From: Colwellia sp.
GTDB lineage: Bacteria > Pseudomonadota > Gammaproteobacteria > Enterobacterales > Alteromonadaceae
DNA length: 64,000 nucleotides
NCBI RefSeq assembly: GCF_013214175.1
Contig: NZ_JABSPA010000002.1
Location: 1,178,001 to 1,242,000 of the forward strand
Direction: 5' to 3'
The notes beneath the pieces were generated by a model. The model saw nothing but the letters and a program-made list of their open reading frames with translations, did not search any database and was not told the origin of the DNA. Both the position numbers and the translations under genes were made by a program. This document shows positions 39,147 through 48,723 of the stretch, piece by piece (position 1 is the first letter of the stretch; every line of letters begins with the position of its first letter).

Positions 39147-40937
39147 ATGAAATTTCAAAGAAAAGCACTCGCTATAGCCGTAATGGTAGCAACCTCAACG
39201 TTAAGCGCTTGTTCAAGTGACGATGTCAAAGAAATAATTAACGACAAAATAACTAAAATAGAATTATCAAGTAACTCAGTTGATGAAAATTCAAAAGGTG
39301 CTGAAGTTGGCTCTATCTCTACAGATATTTTAGATTCAATAAAATCATTTACTTATTCAACAGACAATGAAAATTTTGTTATTTCGGGTAATACATTAAG
39401 CCTAGCCGCTGAATACTCATTTGATTATGAAAAAGAACAAACAGTAGATGTTAATATTACAGCTACTGATAGTAGCGGTACTGCTGTTACAAAGGTACTA
39501 AGCATCGAAGTAAATGATTTACTTGATTACTACGGTTTTATGAGCAAAGTTGGTGATGTCAACAACTCAAGTGTTTCTTACGGTGGTCAATCTGCACGTC
39601 ATGCATTAATTGCCGAGCTGAAACATTACATTGGTAAAGGCGGTTTACAAGCTGATTTAGCTAATGGCGATTTAACCACTGAGCAGCAAGTTATTGATAA
39701 GTTAAATAGCTACTATGATGCCACTGAAGAATCGTGGGATGGATTTGAAATTACTTTCACTACAGCGAAACAAAAGTTATTTAAAGAATTATCAAGTAGC
39801 TATAAAAGCTTAAAATCTAAAGTTGCTGGTAATGATTCTGGTGGTCAACACAAGTTATGGAATGGTGAACAAAATGCAGACGGTCACTACAATGGTGTAA
39901 ACATCGCCTTTGCTGGTTGGTCTGAATGGGAAACTGTTGCTCCTCTTGTCCCTGCTGAGGATGTTCTTCCACAGAAAACACCTCATGGTCTTGTTCAACA
40001 ATATTTCAAACAAATTGCTGATATTGCCATTGGTACTTTGGGTGATAAACGTTATGTACCAGGTGCAGAGCAAGTTGTAGATAATGAAATACCTGTTTAC
40101 GTTACTGATAATGGTTTAGATTTAAATCAATTAATTCAAAAGTTTTTATTGATGTCAGTGGCTTACTCACAAGCTACTGATGATTACTTGGATGAAGCTA
40201 AAGGTTTAGCGGCAGATAACATAGCTCAAGATAAAGGCACTAAAGATTACACCTCATTAGAACATCAATTTGATGAAGGTTTTGGTTATTTTGGTGCAGC
40301 AAGAGACTACTTGTCATATAGCGACGATGAGATCGCGAGTAAAGGTGGTCGTGATGAATGGCAGGGTCAACATGATACTGATGGTAAAGATGGTATCGAC
40401 TTAACGAGTGAGTTTAACTTTGGTAACTCAGTTAATGCCGCTAAACGTGACCGTAAAGCTGTTGTGTCTACTGATTACACTAAGCAAGCCATGGATGCTT
40501 TCTTAAACGGTCGTAAACTTATTAATGATAATGCTGGTATGGCATTAACTGAAGCGCAAATGACTGAGTTAGAAGGCTACCGTGATGTTGCCGTTGATGC
40601 ATGGGAACGTGGCGTAGTTGCTACAGTTATCCACTATATCAATGATCTAGATGCAGATTTGGCAAAAGTTGATACTGCAGAGTTTGATTATGCAACAACA
40701 GCTAAACACTTCTCTGAGCTAAAAGGTTTTGCTTTAGGTTTACAATTTAACCCATACTCACCAATTGCTGGTACTGACGAAGCTAAATTTGCTAAGTTTT
40801 TAGAGCTTCATACGCTATTAAAAGATGCGCCAGTTTTAACTGGGGATGTTACTGGTTATCGTGAAGATTTAGCATTAGCTAGTGAGTTGTTACGTATAGC
40901 GTACAACTTTAATGCTGAAAACGTTGCTGCTTGGTAA
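39147..40937 (+). CDS. DUF4856 domain lipoprotein
   Basis: Outer-membrane-type lipoprotein of 596 residues from the ATG at 39147 (GGAG 8 nt upstream); an in-frame ATG at 39117 lacks these features. Lipobox 'STLSAC' lies near residue 23. A short cadherin-like domain follows (about 35-115: 'LSSNSVDENSKGAEVGSI'). The DUF4856 domain comes next ('ELKHYIGKGGL', 'EHQFDEGFGYFGAARDY', 'EAQMTELEGYRDVAVDAWERG'). DUF4856 proteins accompany imelysins and TonB receptors and are thought to act in iron uptake, although mechanism is unknown. First gene of a probable four-gene locus. Confidence 0.88.
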   Translation: MKFQRKALAIAVMVATSTLSACSSDDVKEIINDKITKIELSSNSVDENSKGAEVGSISTDILDSIKSFTYSTDNENFVISGNTLSLAAEYSFDYEKEQTVDVNITATDSSGTAVTKVLSIEVNDLLDYYGFMSKVGDVNNSSVSYGGQSARHALIAELKHYIGKGGLQADLANGDLTTEQQVIDKLNSYYDATEESWDGFEITFTTAKQKLFKELSSSYKSLKSKVAGNDSGGQHKLWNGEQNADGHYNGVNIAFAGWSEWETVAPLVPAEDVLPQKTPHGLVQQYFKQIADIAIGTLGDKRYVPGAEQVVDNEIPVYVTDNGLDLNQLIQKFLLMSVAYSQATDDYLDEAKGLAADNIAQDKGTKDYTSLEHQFDEGFGYFGAARDYLSYSDDEIASKGGRDEWQGQHDTDGKDGIDLTSEFNFGNSVNAAKRDRKAVVSTDYTKQAMDAFLNGRKLINDNAGMALTEAQMTELEGYRDVAVDAWERGVVATVIHYINDLDADLAKVDTAEFDYATTAKHFSELKGFALGLQFNPYSPIAGTDEAKFAKFLELHTLLKDAPVLTGDVTGYREDLALASELLRIAYNFNAENVAAW

Positions 40938-40993
40938 GCGTTTATTGCTAGTCTAGGGCATTAAAACTCTAGGTTAGACAATTAAAATTTTTA

Positions 40994-41030
40994 AACAAAG
41001 CTTGAACAGGGATGTTGTTCGAGCTTTGTT
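40994..41030 (+). terminator. Hairpin between the DUF4856 and imelysin genes
   Basis: AACAAAGCTTGAAC (40994-41007) pairs with GTTCGAGCTTTGTT (41017-41030), 14 bp with one T-G pair. The T run after it is poor, so it may be an mRNA-processing or attenuating structure that gives the first gene higher expression than the rest. Confidence 0.5.
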
Positions 41031-41124
41031 GCGTTTAAATACTTAGTAACTTGCATCATTGTGCAAGGGGAAATTGTTGTTAAGGTTTAAGCAAGATATA
41101 GGTCAAGTTAAGGTAAATAAATTC

Positions 41125-42417
41125 ATGAAGTATCCCAAAGAACTCTCTTTAGCTCTTTCATTCAATAAGAAGCTTATTTCCGTGGCACTTGCCTCAGTAT
41201 TTTTGGTAAGCGCTTGTGGTGAAGACTCATCCAGCAGCAGTGGTGAGGGCTTTAATAACAGCCAAAACACTAATACCGATTTTGACCAAGGCAAGTTAAT
41301 TGTCAGTATCGTTGATAAGGTTATTACGCCCACTTATCAACAATTTTCTTCGGTAGCTTCTTCTCAACAACAAGCAATCAGTAATTACTGTGTGCAAGAG
41401 TCAGCACTTGCCTTGGGTACTGGTAGTGAAACACTAGTAAATGATGCCAAAGTATTGGCAAAAGAAAGCTGGCGTAATGCTATGAACTCATGGCAACAGG
41501 CGGATATGATGCAATTGTCCCCTTTGCTAATTGGTGATGGAGCTTTACGAAATAATATCTATTCATGGCCTACACAAAATACTTGTGGTGTTGACCTTGA
41601 TGTAACTTACTTTAAAGCCGGCAGTGTTAATGGCCAACCTTACAATATCGCTACGCGAACAGCCTCACGTAAAAGTATGGTCGCCTTAGAGTACTTACTT
41701 TTCAATGATAACCTTGCTCACTCTTGTACTGGTTCAACAAAACCGGACAGCTGGGATAATCAAACAGAACAATACCGTAAAGTTGTCCGCTGTGAATTTT
41801 CTAGTGAAGTGGCCAGTGATATTGTAAATAACGCTGATGAGCTATTAACTGCTTGGTTAGGCAGTGATGGTAATGGTGGTTACGCCGCTAAACTTAAAAG
41901 CGCAGGCACTGTCGGCAGTGATTTTGCCACGCAACATGAAGCAGTAAACAAATTAAGTGATGCCATTTTTTACCTCGATAAATACACCAAAGATGGCAAG
42001 TTAGCGAAACCGCTAGGATTGTTTGCCAATGAATGTGGTGCACAAGCTTGTCCCGAGGCCGTTGAGTCAAAATATGCTAACCACTCGATTAAAAATATCA
42101 CTAATAACTTACAAGCGCTGAAAATGTTTATGCAAGGCAGTTTAACTGCCGATGAAGTAGATGCCTTGGGTTTTAGTCATTACTTAATTGATGTTGGTGA
42201 TGAAGTTACCGCTAACATCATTAATGAGCATGTAGAACTGGCTCTAGCGGATACTAAAAATTATCAAGAATCACTTGCGACAACATTAGCAACAGACTCT
42301 GATAAAGCCTTGGCAACCCATGGCGAGGTAAAAAACATTACCGATAAACTAAAAAGTGACTTTATTACCAGCCTAGCTTTAGAGCTGCCAAAAACTTCTG
42401 CTGGAGATAATGATTAA
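41125..42417 (+). CDS. Imelysin family lipoprotein (iron-regulated protein A-like)
   Basis: Periplasm-facing lipoprotein of about 430 residues. The lipobox is 'FLVSAC' near residue 31 of this form, followed by a Ser-rich linker. The imelysin fold follows: 'KESWRNAMNSWQQADMMQLSP', 'IYSWPTQNTC', and the conserved 'SRKSMVALEYLLFND' that carries the family's glutamate. The usual GxHxxE motif is not obvious. Imelysins (once called peptidase M75) bind or handle iron or haem; no peptidase activity is proven. The start is uncertain: ATG 41125 has a poor Shine-Dalgarno, while TTG codons at 41074/41077 follow AAGGGG. Its stop overlaps the next ATG. Confidence 0.85.
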   Translation: MKYPKELSLALSFNKKLISVALASVFLVSACGEDSSSSSGEGFNNSQNTNTDFDQGKLIVSIVDKVITPTYQQFSSVASSQQQAISNYCVQESALALGTGSETLVNDAKVLAKESWRNAMNSWQQADMMQLSPLLIGDGALRNNIYSWPTQNTCGVDLDVTYFKAGSVNGQPYNIATRTASRKSMVALEYLLFNDNLAHSCTGSTKPDSWDNQTEQYRKVVRCEFSSEVASDIVNNADELLTAWLGSDGNGGYAAKLKSAGTVGSDFATQHEAVNKLSDAIFYLDKYTKDGKLAKPLGLFANECGAQACPEAVESKYANHSIKNITNNLQALKMFMQGSLTADEVDALGFSHYLIDVGDEVTANIINEHVELALADTKNYQESLATTLATDSDKALATHGEVKNITDKLKSDFITSLALELPKTSAGDND

Positions 42418-44774
42418 TGATGGCTAATTCGACAAAAAAATTCACCCTGTCAACGACAGCACTTGCGCTGTCAATTGCACTATCTACCAGCTTAATACCG
42501 CTATCAAAAGCAATAGCGGCGGATGAAACCAATAACAAAGCTTCAGGCAATAATGCTCAAACAACTACGGCGGCAAGTACCGCAAGTAATATTAATGAAA
42601 TTGCTGATGGTATCAGCAATAAAGTTGATTTTATTGAGCGTATTCAAATTATTGGCCGCGGGGATAAACTAAGAACTGAAGGTGGTTCAGCCACTTTAAT
42701 TGGTGAAGCTGAGTTAGAAAAATTCAAGTTTGATGATATTAACCGTGTGCTTTATAACGTGCCCGGTGTCAATATTCGTGAAGAAGATGGTTATGGTTTA
42801 AGACCTAATATCGGCTTTCGTGGCGCTACCCCAGAGCGTAGTAAAAAGATTACTGTAATGGAAGATGGTATTTTAATCGGCCCCGCACCTTACTCTGCTC
42901 CAGCGGCTTATTATTTTCCTATGATGTCTAAAATGACTTCTATAGAAGTATTTAAAGGCCCTGCGGCAATAAAATATGGTCCAAATACCGTTGCTGGCGC
43001 ATTGAATATGACAACACGTGCTGTGCCTGATGCCCAAGAGGGTATGATAGATTTGTCAGCGGGTAGTGATGGTTATAGCAAAGTACACGGTTATTACGGC
43101 ACGAGTATTGGTGATCTTGGCGTATTAGTTGAAGCTATAAATATGCAAGCCGATGGCTTTAAAGAGCTGGATGGTGGCGGCTCTACGCTTTATGGCAACG
43201 GTGATGGTAATACCGGCTTTGATAAAAATGACATTATGGCGAAGTTTCGTTATGACCTAACTACAGGCAGTGTTGATCATACTTTTGGCTTAAAAGTCTC
43301 TTATGCAGACGAAAAGTCCAATGAAACATACCTAGGGTTAACCGACGACGACTTTTACGCCAGCCCAGATCGTCGCTATGCTGCTAGCGAATTAGATAAT
43401 ATGGATTGGCAGCATGAGCAGTTCCAGTTTACTCACTTTATGCAAACCAATGATTTTGATATTACCACACGTGTTTATCGCAATAATTTTCAGCGTTCGT
43501 GGTTTAAAATAAATGGTTTTAAAAAGTTTGATAATCAATATAGTGATTTGCAAGATATCTTAGCCAACCCCGAAGATGATGGTAATGCCGATTTTTATCA
43601 AGTATTAACTGGCCAAGCCGATAGTGCTGGAGAACATGAGAAAATTATTGTTGGTGATAATGCCCGTGAATATTATTCACAAGGCATTCAAACCGAGCTT
43701 TATTTTGAACAGCAGCTGTTTGGTTTAAATCATAAATTTAATATTGGTGCTCGTTTTCATCAAGATCAAATTGAACGTAATCATACCGAAGATACTTTTG
43801 ATATGCGTGATGGTCATTTAGTTAGTGATGGCGAAGCGCAAGTTAAAGGTAGCACCAATCGCGAACAAACTGACGCTATCGCGGTATTTTTTAAAGATAC
43901 CATTAAATACGATGCCCTTGATATAACGTTAGGCCTGCGTGGTGAGTTTATCGATTCGACTTATCAAAATCGTGTTGTTGGAAAAGAAGATGATTGGCAA
44001 AAGAAAAGCTCACATATTTGGTTACCTAGCTTGAGTTTGTTTTATACGGTAAATGAAAACCTAGGTTTACTTTTTGGTGTTCATGAAGGCTTTATTCCTA
44101 CCAGTCCAAAAGAAGGCCCGGAAACTGAAATTGAAAATAGCGTTAATTATGAGTTTGGCGGCCGTTTTTATCAGGGCGATTTACAAGCCGAGGCGATATT
44201 TTTCTATAACGATATGAGTAACTTAAAAGAAAGTTGTTCGTTCTCTGCGGCATCATCTTGTAGTGATAATTTAGATAAAGAATATAACGGTGGTGAAGTT
44301 GATGTCTACGGCTTGGAGTTCTCTACCAGTTATACTGCTAAACTATCCGAGCAATTAGATGTACCAATGTCAGTTGTTTACACTTACAGTGACTCAGAAT
44401 TTAAAAATAGCTTTGAATCTGATTTTACAATGTGGGGCACTATCACGGCTGGTGATGGTTTACCTTATTTAGCAGAGCATCAATTAACGCTAAACCTTGG
44501 TCTTACTGCGGAGCAATGGGATATTAACTTTATTGCCCGTTATGTTGGTGAAATGCTTGAAGCTTCGGGTGAAGATGTGACTTTGTCAGGTGAAACAACG
44601 GAAGCTTATGTTGTTGTCGATTTATCAGCAAGCTATTATCTTGGCCAGTATGGTAAAGTCTATATCAAAGCCGATAATATCCTTGATAGCCAAGAAATTG
44701 TCAGCCGTAGACCTTATGGCGCAAGACCAAGTAAACCACAACAGATGTTTGTCGGTTATCAATATAGTTTCTAA
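42417..44774 (+). CDS. TonB-dependent receptor, FecA-like
   Basis: Outer-membrane receptor of 785 residues. A signal peptide (about 1-36, ending AIAADE) is followed by a plug domain: 'INRVLYNVPGVNIREEDGYG', 'GFRGATPERSKKITVMEDG', 'EVFKGPAAIKYGPNTVAGALN'. The 22-strand barrel ends in the terminal aromatic 'FVGYQYSF'. The plug motif 'PYSAPAAYYFPMMSKM' resembles FecA, the ferric-dicitrate receptor. No N-terminal FecR-signalling domain is present, so it is not a transducer. It overlaps the imelysin stop by one base (TAATG), so it is translationally coupled. Confidence 0.9.
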   Translation: MMANSTKKFTLSTTALALSIALSTSLIPLSKAIAADETNNKASGNNAQTTTAASTASNINEIADGISNKVDFIERIQIIGRGDKLRTEGGSATLIGEAELEKFKFDDINRVLYNVPGVNIREEDGYGLRPNIGFRGATPERSKKITVMEDGILIGPAPYSAPAAYYFPMMSKMTSIEVFKGPAAIKYGPNTVAGALNMTTRAVPDAQEGMIDLSAGSDGYSKVHGYYGTSIGDLGVLVEAINMQADGFKELDGGGSTLYGNGDGNTGFDKNDIMAKFRYDLTTGSVDHTFGLKVSYADEKSNETYLGLTDDDFYASPDRRYAASELDNMDWQHEQFQFTHFMQTNDFDITTRVYRNNFQRSWFKINGFKKFDNQYSDLQDILANPEDDGNADFYQVLTGQADSAGEHEKIIVGDNAREYYSQGIQTELYFEQQLFGLNHKFNIGARFHQDQIERNHTEDTFDMRDGHLVSDGEAQVKGSTNREQTDAIAVFFKDTIKYDALDITLGLRGEFIDSTYQNRVVGKEDDWQKKSSHIWLPSLSLFYTVNENLGLLFGVHEGFIPTSPKEGPETEIENSVNYEFGGRFYQGDLQAEAIFFYNDMSNLKESCSFSAASSCSDNLDKEYNGGEVDVYGLEFSTSYTAKLSEQLDVPMSVVYTYSDSEFKNSFESDFTMWGTITAGDGLPYLAEHQLTLNLGLTAEQWDINFIARYVGEMLEASGEDVTLSGETTEAYVVVDLSASYYLGQYGKVYIKADNILDSQEIVSRRPYGARPSKPQQMFVGYQYSF

Positions 44775-44793
44775 ATTCTAGTCACTTTTGAGC

Positions 44794-44825
44794 TATATCA
44801 AAACAATAACCGTTGTTTTGATATA
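44794..44825. repeat. Perfect 13-bp AT-rich hairpin after the receptor gene
   Basis: TATATCAAAACAA (44794-44806) pairs exactly with TTGTTTTGATATA (44813-44825). There is no T tract, so termination is uncertain. Confidence 0.5.
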
Positions 44826-44874
44826 GGCTAGCGCCTTATATTTATTCTAATTTTAAAGCTTATAAGGCGGTTTT

Positions 44875-45825
44875 GTGCTGGATTTTTTATCAATTAACAT
44901 ATCGGAACTCAGCCAATATTTTTTTGATGCAAATAAACGTATTTACATTGTTTATCTACTCTCTGCACTAGCGTTGGCTGTTCCTGTTTATTGGCTGAAA
45001 TTTTCAGGTTTTTCCCTGTTGCCATTCTTACGCTTTGTTTTTCCAAAGTCTGTTTATACACATAAATCTGCTCGGCATGATTATGTCCTGCTAGTGGTAA
45101 ATAAACTGATCAAATCAGCATTATTTCCGCTGGTAGTCATTACCATGGCGCCTATTGCTATTGGCGTTTCATCAGCAATAGAATACCTATTTGGTTACCT
45201 AGAGCCCATAGCTTTATCTACTACCGTTATTATTGCCATTTTTACCGTATTACTTTTTTTATTTGATGATTTTACCCGCTTTTTATTACATTATATTTTG
45301 CATAAAGTCCCGGTGTTGTGGGAGTTTCACAAGGTTCATCACTCCGCTTTAGTGCTTACACCCTTTACCATTTATCGCAGTCATCCAATTGAGAGCTTAC
45401 TGTACGCCTTTAGAATGACGTTAACCCAAGGTTTGGTTGTCGGGCTCTGTTATTACTTCTTTGGTCCAACATTGAAGATGTACGATATCTTAGGGGCAAA
45501 CGCTTTGGTGTTTATGTTTAATTTTTGTGGCTCAAATTTACGCCATAGTCATATTTGGTTAAGTTGGGGTGATAAGGTAGAGAATTACTTGATAAGCCCA
45601 GCCCAACATCAAATACACCACAGTGATAACCCTAAGCACTTTGATCGTAACTTCGGCTCAGCGCTTGCGCTATGGGATAGGTTATTTTTCTGTCACATTA
45701 AAGCCTCACAAGTGGGAAAAATCACTTACGGCATCAGTGTTAATCACCAAGGGCATAATAGTTTGCTGCAAATATATTTTGAACCCTTCAAAAAGGCTGC
45801 TCAAAGTCTTCTGCCTAAGCGGTAG
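44875..45825 (+). CDS. Fatty acid hydroxylase/sterol desaturase superfamily protein
   Basis: Membrane di-iron hydroxylase-like protein of 316 residues with about four membrane segments. The histidine clusters are HYILH (HxxxH, near residue 140), HKVHH (near 156) and HQIHH (near 243), plus 'RSHPIE'. The superfamily includes sterol desaturases, carotenoid hydroxylases and alkylglycerol monooxygenases. The substrate here is unknown. It starts at a GTG after AAGGCGG, 100 bp behind the receptor gene. A di-iron enzyme next to iron-uptake genes fits an iron-responsive unit, but no Fur box is visible. Confidence 0.85.
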   Translation: MLDFLSINISELSQYFFDANKRIYIVYLLSALALAVPVYWLKFSGFSLLPFLRFVFPKSVYTHKSARHDYVLLVVNKLIKSALFPLVVITMAPIAIGVSSAIEYLFGYLEPIALSTTVIIAIFTVLLFLFDDFTRFLLHYILHKVPVLWEFHKVHHSALVLTPFTIYRSHPIESLLYAFRMTLTQGLVVGLCYYFFGPTLKMYDILGANALVFMFNFCGSNLRHSHIWLSWGDKVENYLISPAQHQIHHSDNPKHFDRNFGSALALWDRLFFCHIKASQVGKITYGISVNHQGHNSLLQIYFEPFKKAAQSLLPKR

Positions 45826-46054
45826 CAGAGAAAATAGTTCTTTATAACTTGTTGTTAACTATTTTCTTATAGGCTAGCTATACTCTTTAGCAGTCACTTA
45901 ATTTCTCCGTTTTTATAGCACAAAGCGCTTCGTCAATTAACGTGATCTGTTGACAGTAAGCTCACTGTTTAGTTATGTCATGAAACTCTGTAAGTAAATC
46001 ATGCAAGTAAACCGTGGGCTTTAGTTATAGACTCTAATTGAGGTATTCGGCTAT

Positions 46055-47680
46055 ATGGCTAAAAGCAAAGCCAGTAAAAATGTTACTCGAGAACATACAG
46101 CAAAGGCTGAAAGTGTCGGCTTTTTCAAACGTTTTGCTTTTGTTTTCGAAAGCATATTTATTATCCTCCTTACTGCCGTATCACTCTGGCTAACGCGTTT
46201 AGTCGATGTACCTGAATTTGTCATGCAAATGTCTAGTAAACAGCAAGATTGGCGCTTAGATGAAATCATTACCTTCGCCAGTATTTCTGCCCTTGGTTTA
46301 TTAATATTATTAATTCGCTACAGCTTATATTTACGTAATAAAATGAAGCGACAATTTGTGGCCGAAGAAGAAATTAAACGCCTAGCTTTTTTTGATAGCT
46401 TAACTAACCTGCCGAACCAAGAACTTTGCCTAAATCGTTTACAGCATGCCTTAGCAGGCGCAGCAAGAAGCAATACCACAATAGCGGTGTTATTTATTGG
46501 CATTGAAGACTTTAAGTCTATCAATGATAAACAAGGCCACGAGAGTGGTGATAAGTTACTGCAACAAGTCGCCAAGCGCTTATCAAGAGAGTTACGCTCT
46601 GGTGACACCTTAGCGAGAATTACTGGTGTCGAGTTTCTAATAATACTTGAATCACTTTCGCCCACAGAAGATATAAATTATTTTGCAGCTAAGTTATTGG
46701 TAAAGCTTACTAAATGCTACAGAATTTCGATGCAAGAAATGTATATAACCAGTAATATTGGTATTGCTGTCTATCCTAATGATGGAGAGCACAGTAAAGA
46801 ATTAATAAAACATGCAGATACTGCGATGTGTTTCGCCAAGGAAAAAGGCCGTAATGGCTTAGCCTTCTTTTCTAAAGAGTTACAACAGCAAGTCAACACC
46901 AAGAAAAAAATTGCCGAACAATTACTTGAGGCTATGGAGAAGGATGAATTTACTTTACATTACCAACCAATAGTATCAACAGCCTCTAATGAAATCATCG
47001 CTGTTGAAGCCTTATTACGTTGGCATAATGAATTCCTTGGTAATTTGGCGCCGGATGTTTTTATCCCCATTGCCGAAGATATAGGCATGATGGCACAAAT
47101 AGGTGATTGGGTGCTTAACCAGGCTTGTTTACAGAACAAAACTTGGCAGCAGATGGGATATCCGGGATTAGTGATGTCAATTAATATGTCTGTAATGCAA
47201 TTAGGTATAAGGGATTGCGCTGCCACCATTTCCCGTTCGCTAGCTGATAGTAACTTAGAGCCCCAATACCTAGAGTTAGAGTTTACTGAAAAAACTCTGA
47301 TGAAGGATGCCAAACAATCCATCGTGCAACTTAGGCAATTGAGTGATTTAGGTGTTTCTATCGCCCTTGATGACTTTGGTACCGGATACTCTTCAATAAA
47401 GTATTTATCTAAATTTAAACTTAACAAATTGAAAATAGACGGTAGTTTTATAAAAAACATCCCTAAAAGTGAAACTGATGTCATGGCTACTCGAGCCATG
47501 ATTGCTCTAGCTAGGCAATTAAAGCTACACGTAACCGCTGAAGGAGTCGAAACTGCCGAGCAGCGTGAGTTTATGGCGGTGAGTCATGTGAACTCTATGC
47601 AGGGCTATCACTTTAGTCATCCTGTTGACGTCAAAGCCTTTGAGCAGCTACTGCAATCCCCGTCCTGGCAGCAAACTTAA
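46055..47680 (+). CDS. EAL-domain c-di-GMP phosphodiesterase with degenerate GGDEF
   Basis: Inner-membrane protein of 541 residues. Two membrane helices (about 25-47 and 72-90) border a short periplasmic loop. The GGDEF domain (about 108-270) has TGVEF in place of the active-site GGDEF, so it should not make c-di-GMP. The EAL domain (about 285-530) is intact: EALLRW, 'INMS', 'EFTE', 'LDDFGTGYSS', 'LKID', 'AEGVET', hence probably an active phosphodiesterase. Downstream, after 200 bp, is the rpsP operon on the same strand. Confidence 0.88.
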   Translation: MAKSKASKNVTREHTAKAESVGFFKRFAFVFESIFIILLTAVSLWLTRLVDVPEFVMQMSSKQQDWRLDEIITFASISALGLLILLIRYSLYLRNKMKRQFVAEEEIKRLAFFDSLTNLPNQELCLNRLQHALAGAARSNTTIAVLFIGIEDFKSINDKQGHESGDKLLQQVAKRLSRELRSGDTLARITGVEFLIILESLSPTEDINYFAAKLLVKLTKCYRISMQEMYITSNIGIAVYPNDGEHSKELIKHADTAMCFAKEKGRNGLAFFSKELQQQVNTKKKIAEQLLEAMEKDEFTLHYQPIVSTASNEIIAVEALLRWHNEFLGNLAPDVFIPIAEDIGMMAQIGDWVLNQACLQNKTWQQMGYPGLVMSINMSVMQLGIRDCAATISRSLADSNLEPQYLELEFTEKTLMKDAKQSIVQLRQLSDLGVSIALDDFGTGYSSIKYLSKFKLNKLKIDGSFIKNIPKSETDVMATRAMIALARQLKLHVTAEGVETAEQREFMAVSHVNSMQGYHFSHPVDVKAFEQLLQSPSWQQT

Positions 47681-47777
47681 CCCAGTATTGAGCTGACCAA
47701 CTATCCTTTTACGCCATGTTTTATTTAAATAGGCAAGAGTAGTAATAAACCGAACTAGTCTATTAGATAAATAAAGC

Positions 47778-47805
47778 TTGTAAAAAGCCTCTAAAAGCGT
47801 AGAAT
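47778..47805 (+). promoter_or_regulatory. Promoter candidate of the rpsP operon
   Basis: TTGTAA (47778-47783) and TAGAAT (47800-47805) with 16-bp spacing, followed by a GC-rich CGCGAG discriminator, typical of stringently controlled ribosomal operons. The leader to rpsP is about 70 nt. Confidence 0.5.
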
Positions 47806-47883
47806 ACGCGAGCTTTTCTGTCGTTTATCGGCAGGAAGTGTCTGGAAAATCCGTTTTAACACTTAACATATATAGAGGACGAT

Positions 47884-48129
47884 ATGGTTACCATTCGTTT
47901 AGCTCGTGGCGGCGCTAAAAAGCGTCCATTCTATCAGGTTGTTGTTGCAGATAGCCGTAACTCTCGCGATGGTCGTTTCATCGAGAAAGTTGGTTTCTTC
48001 AACCCAACAGCACAAGGTCAAGCAGAAAAATTACGCTTAGATCTAGACCGTATTACCCATTGGGTAGGTCAAGGTGCGACAGTATCTGATCGTGTGGCTA
48101 AGTTAGTTAAAGACGCAACTGCGGCTTAA
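47884..48129 (+). CDS. rpsP: 30S ribosomal protein S16
   Basis: Structural protein of the small ribosomal subunit, 81 residues, normal length. It opens [21 protein letters not shown], followed by '[19 protein letters not shown]' and '[15 protein letters not shown]'. GAGGAC lies before the ATG. It is first gene of the rpsP-rimM-trmD-rplS operon, conserved across Gammaproteobacteria; spacing to rimM is 27 bp. Confidence 0.97.
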   Translation: MVTIRLARGGAKKRPFYQVVVADSRNSRDGRFIEKVGFFNPTAQGQAEKLRLDLDRITHWVGQGATVSDRVAKLVKDATAA

Positions 48130-48156
48130 TTGCTTAGTAGGTATTAGGAGAATTTT

Positions 48157-48684
48157 GTGAGTAAAGAACAACAGATCACCTTAGGTAAAGTAGGCGCTGT
48201 TTATGGCATCAAAGGCTGGTTGAAAATTCATTCATTCACGGGTGAAACCGATGCCATACTTGACTATTTCCCTTGGTCATTAAAATTAGGGAATAAGATA
48301 CAAACAGTAGAAATTACTGATTGGCGCAAGCATAACAAAGGCCTAATTGTGAAAGTGGCGGGTATTGATGACAGAGACGAAGCGCAAGCATTAGTCGGCT
48401 CAGAAATACAAACCAGTGAAGCAGCGTTACCAGAATTATCGCAAGATGATTTTTACTGGCGCGATTTAATAGGTATGTCTGTTGTGACTAACAAGGGTTA
48501 CGACCTGGGTGTAGTTTCAGACATGATGGAAACTGGCGCTAACGATGTACTGGTTGTGAAAGCTAACTTAAATGATGGTTTTAGTAAGAAAGAGCGGTTA
48601 ATCCCTTATCTTTTTGAACAAGTTATCGAGTCTGTTAGCATTGAAAATAAACAAATCTGTGTTGACTGGGATCCGGGTTTTTAA
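48157..48684 (+). CDS. rimM: Ribosome maturation factor RimM
   Basis: Assists 30S subunit maturation and binds S19. It is 175 residues: RimM domain with 'LGKVGAVYGIKGWLKIHSFT' near residues 9-28, then the PRC-barrel domain with 'FYWRDLIGMSVVTN' and 'LIPYL' and the end 'IENKQICVDWDPGF'. GTG start, preceded by AGGAG. Its stop lies 3 nt before a possible GTG start of trmD, so the two are likely coupled. Confidence 0.95.
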   Translation: MSKEQQITLGKVGAVYGIKGWLKIHSFTGETDAILDYFPWSLKLGNKIQTVEITDWRKHNKGLIVKVAGIDDRDEAQALVGSEIQTSEAALPELSQDDFYWRDLIGMSVVTNKGYDLGVVSDMMETGANDVLVVKANLNDGFSKKERLIPYLFEQVIESVSIENKQICVDWDPGF

Positions 48685-48723
48685 CTTGTGACTAGCACTA
48701 CCTCTACTAAAGAGAAAAACAAA

